A model generated the notes under the pieces. That model ran no database searches and was not told the DNA's origin. It saw only the letters and a list, made by a program, of their open reading frames with translations. From Streptomyces canus (GTDB lineage: Bacteria > Actinomycetota > Actinomycetes > Streptomycetales > Streptomycetaceae), in contig NZ_JAUSWW010000001.1 in assembly GCF_030815415.1 (NCBI RefSeq), forward strand, positions 5,270,001 through 5,334,000: DNA of 64,000 nt, read 5' to 3'. Below, piece after piece: positions 59,411 through 64,000 of this stretch. Made by a program: the position numbers and the translations under genes. Position 1 is the stretch's first letter. Each line of letters starts with the position of its first letter.

Positions 59411-60004
59411 TTACTTGCCGGCAGCCTTCGCGGCCTTCGCCGCCGCCTTCATCTCCTGCTTGTGCGCCCGTACCTTGACCAGTGACTCCGGGCCGGTGAT
59501 GTCGGCGACCGAGCGGAAGGACTCGGCCTCGCCGTACGCCCCCGCCGCCTCCCGCCAGCCCTTGGGCCGTACGCCGAGCTGCTTGCCCAGCAGGGCCAGG
59601 AAGATCTGGGCCTTCTGCTTGCCGAAGCCGGGCAGCTCCTCCAGCCGGCGCAGCAGTTCGCGTCCGTCGGCCACGCCCTTCCAGACGAGCTCGGCGTTGC
59701 CGTCGTAGTGCTCGACGAGGTACTGGCACAGCTGCTGGATCCGCTTGGCCATGGAGCCCGGGTAGCGGTGGACCGCCGGCTTGTCCGAGAGCAGGGCCGC
59801 GAAGGCGTCCGGGTCCTGCGCGGCGATCTCGTGCGCGTCGAGGTCGTCGAGGCCGAGCCGGTCCGCGATCGTCCGGGGCCCCTTGAACGCCCACTCCATC
59901 GGAACCTGCTGGTCCAGCAGCATCCCGACCAGCGCGGCGAGCGGGGAACGCCCGAGGAGCTCGTCGGCCTCGGGGTCCTGGGCGAGGTGAAGGGTGACGT
60001 CCAT
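59411..60004 (-). CDS. HhH-GPD-type base-excision DNA glycosylase-like protein
   Basis: A 197-residue protein: N-terminal MDVTLHLAQDPEADELLGRSPLAALVGMLLDQQVPMEWAFKGPRTIADRLG, a helix-hairpin-helix (LEELPGFGKQKAQIFLALL) and short C-terminus. This resembles the Streptomyces HhH-GPD family often annotated as base-excision repair protein. The usual catalytic Asp near the HhH C-terminal helix is not obvious, so activity is uncertain. ATG 60004 is preferred to 60016. Confidence 0.82.
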   Translation of the reverse strand: MDVTLHLAQDPEADELLGRSPLAALVGMLLDQQVPMEWAFKGPRTIADRLGLDDLDAHEIAAQDPDAFAALLSDKPAVHRYPGSMAKRIQQLCQYLVEHYDGNAELVWKGVADGRELLRRLEELPGFGKQKAQIFLALLGKQLGVRPKGWREAAGAYGEAESFRSVADITGPESLVKVRAHKQEMKAAAKAAKAAGK

Positions 60005-60029
60005 GACCCCGATCATGCCGCGTACGGGG

Positions 60030-60734
60030 TCAGGCCGCCCGCCAGTACCCCAGCGCGTGCATCCGCTCCTTGGGGACGCCGAGGTCCTTGCGGACGTACG
60101 AGGACAGGGTGCGGGTCGTCCTCGTGTCGCAGGCGATCCAGACGTACGCGTCCGGGTGGGTCTTGAGGAGGTCGGGCAGGTCCCTCTTCACCTCGTCGAC
60201 CAGGGATGAGGAGGGGCGGACGTCATGGCGGGCCGGGTCCGTGCGGAAGGGGAGGCCGTCCGTGCCGCCCTCGAACCAGACCGTCGCCGGGGACGGGTCC
60301 AGCGCCTCCAGCAGGGAGTTGATGGCGGGCAGGGACGCCGGGTCGCCGATCGCGAAGACGTGGGTCGGTGCCGGGTCGGGGTTCTCGAACGCCGTGCCGT
60401 GGACCGTCGCCTCGATGGTGTCGCCGGGCTTCGCGTTCCGTGCCCAGTCGCTCGCCACGCCCTCGTGGAGGGCGAACTCCAGGCCGAAGGTGCCGGCCGC
60501 GGGGTCCGGGTCGACGAGGGTGTAGGCCCGCTGGTGCGGCTTGCCCGCGTCGGAGAACCACAGCCGGACCCACATCGTGGGGTGGACGCCGGTCGCGGCG
60601 AGCAGGCCGCCGTCGGTGAGGTGGATGCGCCGGTAGTCCGGAGTGACGTCCTCGGCGCCGGTGACGGTGAGGACGTAGTCCTTGGCCCGCAGCAGTTTGA
60701 GGACCGCGCCCTCCCAGCCGTGCCCCTGCCCCAT
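60030..60734 (-). CDS. Siderophore-interacting protein (ferric-siderophore reductase)
   Basis: A 234-residue flavin-reductase-like protein: an FAD-binding beta barrel (MWVRLWFSDAGKPHQRAYTLVDPDPAAGTFGLEFALHEGVASDWARNAKPGDTIEA) and an NAD(P)H domain with a C-terminal AC-D-R (WIACDTRTTRTLSSYVRKDLGVPKERMHALGYW) as in SIP/ViuB proteins. It should reduce Fe(III)-siderophores to release iron in the cytoplasm. GAGGAG precedes ATG 60734. An iron box lies 41 bases upstream, shared with the divergent penicillin-acylase operon. Confidence 0.92.
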   Translation of the reverse strand: MGQGHGWEGAVLKLLRAKDYVLTVTGAEDVTPDYRRIHLTDGGLLAATGVHPTMWVRLWFSDAGKPHQRAYTLVDPDPAAGTFGLEFALHEGVASDWARNAKPGDTIEATVHGTAFENPDPAPTHVFAIGDPASLPAINSLLEALDPSPATVWFEGGTDGLPFRTDPARHDVRPSSSLVDEVKRDLPDLLKTHPDAYVWIACDTRTTRTLSSYVRKDLGVPKERMHALGYWRAA

Positions 60735-60774
60735 CGTCTGTTCACTCCTCGCGTACGATTTCACCACCAGTTAC

Positions 60775-60793
60775 TTAGGTGAGCCTAACCTAA
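60775..60793. promoter_or_regulatory. Iron box (DmdR/IdeR operator)
   Basis: TTAGGTGAGCCTAACCTAA matches the 19-bp actinobacterial iron-box consensus (TTAGGTTAGGCTAACCTAA) at 15 or more positions. It sits between the siderophore-interacting gene and the divergent penicillin-acylase operon, positioned to repress both when iron is plentiful. Confidence 0.9.
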
Positions 60794-60812
60794 AGCACAG
60801 GAGAGCTGCAGA

Positions 60813-62876
60813 GTGAGCGCCGAGATCTACCGGGATGCCTGGGGTGTCCCGCATCTGCGTGCCGACAGCGTGCGCGAACTCGCCCGTGCCCAGGGCATCG
60901 TCACCGCCCGCGACCGGGCCTGGCAGCTGGAGATCGAGCGGCACCGGGCCCGCGGCACCTCGGCGTCCCTCCTCGGCCCCGACGCCCTGCCCTGGGACCG
61001 GTTCGTGCGCAGGGCCCGGCTGGAGGACACCGCGAGACGCTGCTTCGAGCAGCTGGAGAGACGGGACCCGGAGACGGCCGACTGGGTACGGGCATACGTC
61101 GACGGGGTCAACGAAGGGCTCGCCGACGCGACCCTGCCCCTCGGCGCCCCCGGCCGCTGGGAGCCCTGGACCCCCCTCGGTGTCTGGCTCGGTGCCCACA
61201 TCCTCTTCGCGGGCTTCCCCGCCAAGCTCTGGCGCGAACAGGCCGTGAAGCACCTCGGCGAGGAGGCCGTCGGGCTCTTCGCCACCGACGGTCCCGGCAC
61301 CTCCGGCAGCAACGGCTGGCTGGTGAGCGGCGAACGGACCGTGACCGGCCAGGCCGTCATCGCCGGAGACCCGCACCGCTTCATCGAGGATCCCGGCGTC
61401 TACCAGCAGATCCACCTCTCCTGCCCGGAGTTCGACGTCGTCGGCCTCGCCGTCCCCGGCGTCCCCGGCATCGCCCACTTCGGTCACACCGGCACGGTTG
61501 CCTGGGCCATCACCAACGCCATGGCCGACTACCAGGACCTGTACGAGGAACGGCTGCGGCGGACCGGGGCCGGTGTCGAGGCCCTCGGCCCGGACGGGAG
61601 GTGGACGCGCGCGTCCCGGCACACCGAGACCGTCGAGGTGGCCGGCGAGGAGTCCGTCGAGGTCGAGGTCATCGAGACCGAGCGCGGGCCCGTCATCGCC
61701 GGCGGCCCGGAAGGGCTCGACGACGGCACGCCGCTCGCCCTCAGCCTCCGCATTCCGCCACGCGTGACCGACGACCTGGGTTTCAGCGCCCTGCTCCCGC
61801 TGCTGCGGGCCCGCCGGGTCGCCGACGTGGACCGGGCCTTCGACAGCTGGGCCGAGCCGGTCAACGTCGTCCAGGCCGCCGACACCGAGGGCGGGCTGCT
61901 GCACCGGGTCGCGGGCCGGGTGCCGGTGCGGTCCGAGGCCAGCCGCACCCGTGTCGTCCCCGCCTGGGAGCCCGGGCACGCGTGGCAGGGCTGGCACGAC
62001 ATGCCCCGCGCCGGCCTCACGCAGGACGGCGTCGCCGTCATGGCCAACCAGCGGGGTCCGGCGCAACCCCTCGGCGTCGAGTTCGCCCCGCCGCACCGCG
62101 CGAACCGCATCGCGGCGATGCTCGCGGGCAAGGGCAAGTGGTCGGCCGGGGACATGCCCGCCCTCCACATGGACACGTATCTGGCCTCCGCCGGGCCCCT
62201 GTTGGACCACCTCGCCGCCCTCCGGGATCTGACCCCGCGGGCCGCCGAACTCACGGACACCCTCCTGCGCTGGAACCGCCGCATGGACGCGGACAGCGAG
62301 GACGCCGCCCTCTACTCCGCGGTGCGCGGCGCCGTCGTCCACCGGCTCGCCGCCCACCCCGCGTTCGCCGCGCTGACCTCCCCGCCCGCCTACCCCGAGG
62401 TCCTCCTCCCCTGGCTCGGCCTGCTTCCGCGCATCGGCTTCGCCCTCGAACACCTGCTGCGCGCCGAGGAGTTGTACGGCATCGACCGTCCCGCCGAGAT
62501 CCGCGCGGCCGTCGAGGAGGTGGCCGCCGGGAAGCCGCCCGCGGCCTGGGGCGAGACCCACCGGCTGTACCCGTGGCGGGCGTTGCCGGACACGTCGTAC
62601 GAGAAGCACGATGAACCCGGGCTCTCCGGCGACCACGACTGCGTGCTGTGCACCTCCGCCGTGCCCGGTCTGACCGACCTGGCCGCCCGCGGTCCGGCCG
62701 CCCGCTACGTGTGGGATCTGGCCCGGCGCGAGGACAGCCGCTGGGTGGTGCCGTTCGGCGCCTCGGGCGTGCCCGGCTCGCCCCATCACCGCGATCAACT
62801 TCCCCTGTGGCTCGCGGGCGACCTCGTCCCGGTCGTCACCGACTTCGAACAGCTCAGCAAGGAGAGCGATGTCTGA
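60813..62876 (+). CDS. Penicillin-acylase-family Ntn hydrolase, iron-regulated
   Basis: A 687-residue Ntn hydrolase without a signal peptide. The autocatalytic nucleophile is Ser166 in SGSNGWLVSGERT; the alpha part precedes it and the beta part follows (AGDPHRF; FVNVVQ-like; ANQRGPAQPLG; HMDTYLAS). Length and motifs match the penicillin amidase family, which deacylates amides. Iron-box control and a siderophore acyltransferase gene downstream suggest a PvdQ-like siderophore maturation or recycling role, although PvdQ itself is periplasmic. AGGAGA precedes GTG 60813. It overlaps the GNAT gene by 8 bases. Confidence 0.88.
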   Translation: MSAEIYRDAWGVPHLRADSVRELARAQGIVTARDRAWQLEIERHRARGTSASLLGPDALPWDRFVRRARLEDTARRCFEQLERRDPETADWVRAYVDGVNEGLADATLPLGAPGRWEPWTPLGVWLGAHILFAGFPAKLWREQAVKHLGEEAVGLFATDGPGTSGSNGWLVSGERTVTGQAVIAGDPHRFIEDPGVYQQIHLSCPEFDVVGLAVPGVPGIAHFGHTGTVAWAITNAMADYQDLYEERLRRTGAGVEALGPDGRWTRASRHTETVEVAGEESVEVEVIETERGPVIAGGPEGLDDGTPLALSLRIPPRVTDDLGFSALLPLLRARRVADVDRAFDSWAEPVNVVQAADTEGGLLHRVAGRVPVRSEASRTRVVPAWEPGHAWQGWHDMPRAGLTQDGVAVMANQRGPAQPLGVEFAPPHRANRIAAMLAGKGKWSAGDMPALHMDTYLASAGPLLDHLAALRDLTPRAAELTDTLLRWNRRMDADSEDAALYSAVRGAVVHRLAAHPAFAALTSPPAYPEVLLPWLGLLPRIGFALEHLLRAEELYGIDRPAEIRAAVEEVAAGKPPAAWGETHRLYPWRALPDTSYEKHDEPGLSGDHDCVLCTSAVPGLTDLAARGPAARYVWDLARREDSRWVVPFGASGVPGSPHHRDQLPLWLAGDLVPVVTDFEQLSKESDV

Positions 62877-63462
62877 CACCTACGTCCACGAGCAGGAGGT
62901 CGACGGCTTCGGCACCGTCCGCGTGCGCACCCTCGACGCGAAGGCCGACGCCGAGGTGCTGCACGGCTGGGTCAGCGAGGAGCGGGCCGTCTTCTGGGGC
63001 ATGAACGGACTCACCCGGGACCAAGTGGCCGAGATCTACGCCCACATGGACACCCTCGACACCCACCACGCCTATCTCCTCGAGAAGGACGGCGAGCCGG
63101 TCGGACTGCTCCAGACCTATGAGCCGGAGGCCGACCGGGTCAGCGAGTGCTACTCCGTCGAGCCCGGTGACATCGGCGTCCACCTGCTGCTCGCGCCGGC
63201 CGGAGCGGACGGCGGACGGCCCGGCTGGTCGTCGGCGCTGCTGGGCGCCGTCGCCTCGTACGTCCTGCTGGGCCTGGACCGCAAGCGGGTCGTGGTCGAT
63301 CCCGACGTACGTAACGTGAAGGCGGTCGCCCGGTTCCTGCGGCAGGGGTTCGTGGCCGGGGAGCGGGTCGTGCTGCCGGAGATCGACATCCCGGACGTGT
63401 ATCTGCCCGAGAAGCACGCTCAACTGGCCTTCCTGGCCAGGGAGGTAGCCTTCCCGGCGTGA
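62869..63462 (+). CDS. Siderophore N-acyltransferase, AlcB/IucB/MbtK-like GNAT
   Basis: A 197-residue acetyltransferase. The block AFWG-like VFWGMNGLTRDQVAEIYAHMDTLDTHHAYLLEKDGEPVGLLQTYEPEADRV, followed by GDIGVHLLLAPAG and later RNVKAVARFLRQGFVAGERVVLPEI, fits the AlcB/RhbD/MbtK group that N-acylates hydroxylamines or lysine in hydroxamate siderophores. AAGGAGAGCG precedes ATG 62869, which overlaps the acylase stop. The following cupin gene overlaps again (GTGA). No lysine monooxygenase or NIS synthetase lies inside the window, so the siderophore made is not known. Confidence 0.85.
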   Translation: MSDTYVHEQEVDGFGTVRVRTLDAKADAEVLHGWVSEERAVFWGMNGLTRDQVAEIYAHMDTLDTHHAYLLEKDGEPVGLLQTYEPEADRVSECYSVEPGDIGVHLLLAPAGADGGRPGWSSALLGAVASYVLLGLDRKRVVVDPDVRNVKAVARFLRQGFVAGERVVLPEIDIPDVYLPEKHAQLAFLAREVAFPA

Positions 63463-63926
63463 CCCCTGAAGACCTCGTCGCCCACTACGGACTGGAACCG
63501 ATCCCGCGCGAGGGGGGCCTGTTCCGCCGTACGTGGGCGGGCCCCGAGCGCGCGGACGGCAGACCGGCGGGCTCGGCCATAGTCGCCCTGCTCACCGCCG
63601 GCGACTTCTCCGCCCTGCACCGCCTGCCCGGCGACGAGATCTGGCACTTCTACCTCGGCGACCCCCTGGAACTCCTGCTCCTGTCCCCGGACGGCACGTC
63701 GAGCGTTCCGGTGCTGGGGCCCGACGTCCTCGCCGGTCAGCACGTCCAGCTGACCGTCCCCGGCGGCACCTGGATGGGGGCGCGGACGCGGGGCGCGTGG
63801 ACGTTCTTCGGCTGCACGATGGCTCCCGGGTTCACCTACGAGGGCTATGAGCACGGCGACGCCGAGGCACTGAGGGCGCGGTATCCCGCCGAGGCCGACC
63901 GGATCGCGCGACTGTGTCGTCCATGA
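63459..63926 (+). CDS. Cupin protein (DUF985 family)
   Basis: A 155-residue single-domain cupin: EDLVAHYGLEPIPREGGLFRRTWAGPE ... GSAIVALLTAGDFSALHRLPGDEIWHFYLGDPLELLLLSPDGTSS ... GTWMGARTRGAWTFFGCTMAPGFTYEGYE. The HRLPGDEIWHFY metal-binding half motif and the rest fit DUF985. Substrate unknown, possibly a sugar-like molecule. GTG 63459 overlaps the previous stop. Fourth-position member of the iron-box operon by coupling. Confidence 0.85.
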   Translation: MTPEDLVAHYGLEPIPREGGLFRRTWAGPERADGRPAGSAIVALLTAGDFSALHRLPGDEIWHFYLGDPLELLLLSPDGTSSVPVLGPDVLAGQHVQLTVPGGTWMGARTRGAWTFFGCTMAPGFTYEGYEHGDAEALRARYPAEADRIARLCRP

Positions 63927-64000
63927 GACTCCTCGAAGGACAGGTCGCCCTCGTCACGGGCGCGGGCGGCGGTATCGGGCGGGGGATCGCGGTGCGGTTC
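63923..64000 (+). CDS. SDR-family oxidoreductase, N-terminus only (cut by right edge)
   Basis: ATG 63923 overlaps the cupin stop (ATGA). The visible 26 residues, MRLLEGQVALVTGAGGGIGR and GIAVRF, contain the TGxxxGIG NAD(P)-binding motif of short-chain dehydrogenases. The rest lies outside the window. It appears to belong to the same operon. Confidence 0.85.
   Translation, partial: MRLLEGQVALVTGAGGGIGRGIAVRF

Noticed and set aside
60771..62879. A 702-residue leftward frame opposite the penicillin acylase gene
   Set aside because: Gly/Val/Ala/Arg-biased shadow; the sense frame has a clear Ntn-hydrolase nucleophile and ribosome site.

Overview
This is a high-GC (about 70% by eye) actinobacterial chromosome segment, almost certainly Streptomyces. 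The signs are strong third-position GC bias, many GTG starts, ATGA/GTGA-coupled operons, a subtilisin-inhibitor gene, a tandem SigB/SigF-type sigma pair of the sigN-sigF kind, a DmdR/IdeR-type iron box and a pSAM2-like integrative element in a tRNA gene.

Layout. 1-6.2 kb: SEC-C/DUF5926 protein (cut by the left edge), anti-sigma-type ATPase, glycerophosphodiester phosphodiesterase, membrane-anchored HtrA protease, tRNA-Ser(UGA), an unknown protein and a prim-pol domain protein. 6.5-12.9 kb: a small secreted Asn/Gln/Ser/Gly-rich protein; a three-gene acyl-CoA operon ordered like mycobacterial chsH2-chsH1-ltp2 (steroid side-chain hydratase and retro-aldolase) behind a 6-5-6 palindrome; a SigE-family sigma factor; a decayed AsnC/Lrp gene; an acyl-CoA synthetase behind a 7-4-7 palindrome. 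12.9-18.5 kb: a 1429-residue histidine-kinase-like protein that appears catalytically dead, an SSI-type protease inhibitor, tRNA-Ser(GCU) and tRNA-Arg(ACG).

18.44-28.22 kb is an integrated element (AICE) of about 9.8 kb, bounded by a 44-bp repeat of the 3' part of tRNA-Arg(ACG). It carries integrase, excisionase, a RepSA-like HUH initiator, several small zinc-ribbon and membrane (Spd-like) proteins, a TraSA/TraB translocase with a +1 frameshift, an SCO3933-type protein, a GntR (KorSA-like) regulator with three operators, a GNAT enzyme, and a largely non-coding 1.1 kb with long inverted repeats and seven 13-bp iterons.

28.4-46.5 kb: a Tat-type secreted protein, GtrA and MarR genes, a two-component pair coupled to a GT2-GtrA / ArnT-like glycosyltransferase operon, a DHA2 efflux pump with its TetR regulator, an F420-type oxidoreductase, a YceI protein, and an unusual DHA2 pump fused to carboxypeptidase-regulatory-like domains with a MarR regulator. 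46.7-54.1 kb: a lipoprotein, the sigN-sigF-like pair, a Dabb protein, tRNA-Ser(CGA), tadA (frameshifted as read) with its partner gene, upp, a LytR_C protein and a VapB-like protein. 54.2-58.1 kb: a HerA-like ATPase gene split by an IS607-family element carrying a serine recombinase and TnpB. 58.1-64 kb: small, membrane and DNA-repair genes, then an iron-box-controlled divergent unit: a siderophore-interacting protein on one side, and an Ntn-hydrolase, an AlcB/MbtK-like acyltransferase, a cupin and an SDR start on the other.

Most interesting signals: the non-coding cis region of the AICE (iterons, long inverted repeats, paired arm-type sites, terminator mimicry), the iron-regulated Ntn-hydrolase operon, the pump/CarboxypepD_reg fusion, the pseudokinase scaffold, and two +1 G frameshifts (traB and the normally essential tadA). 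The frameshifts may be sequencing errors.
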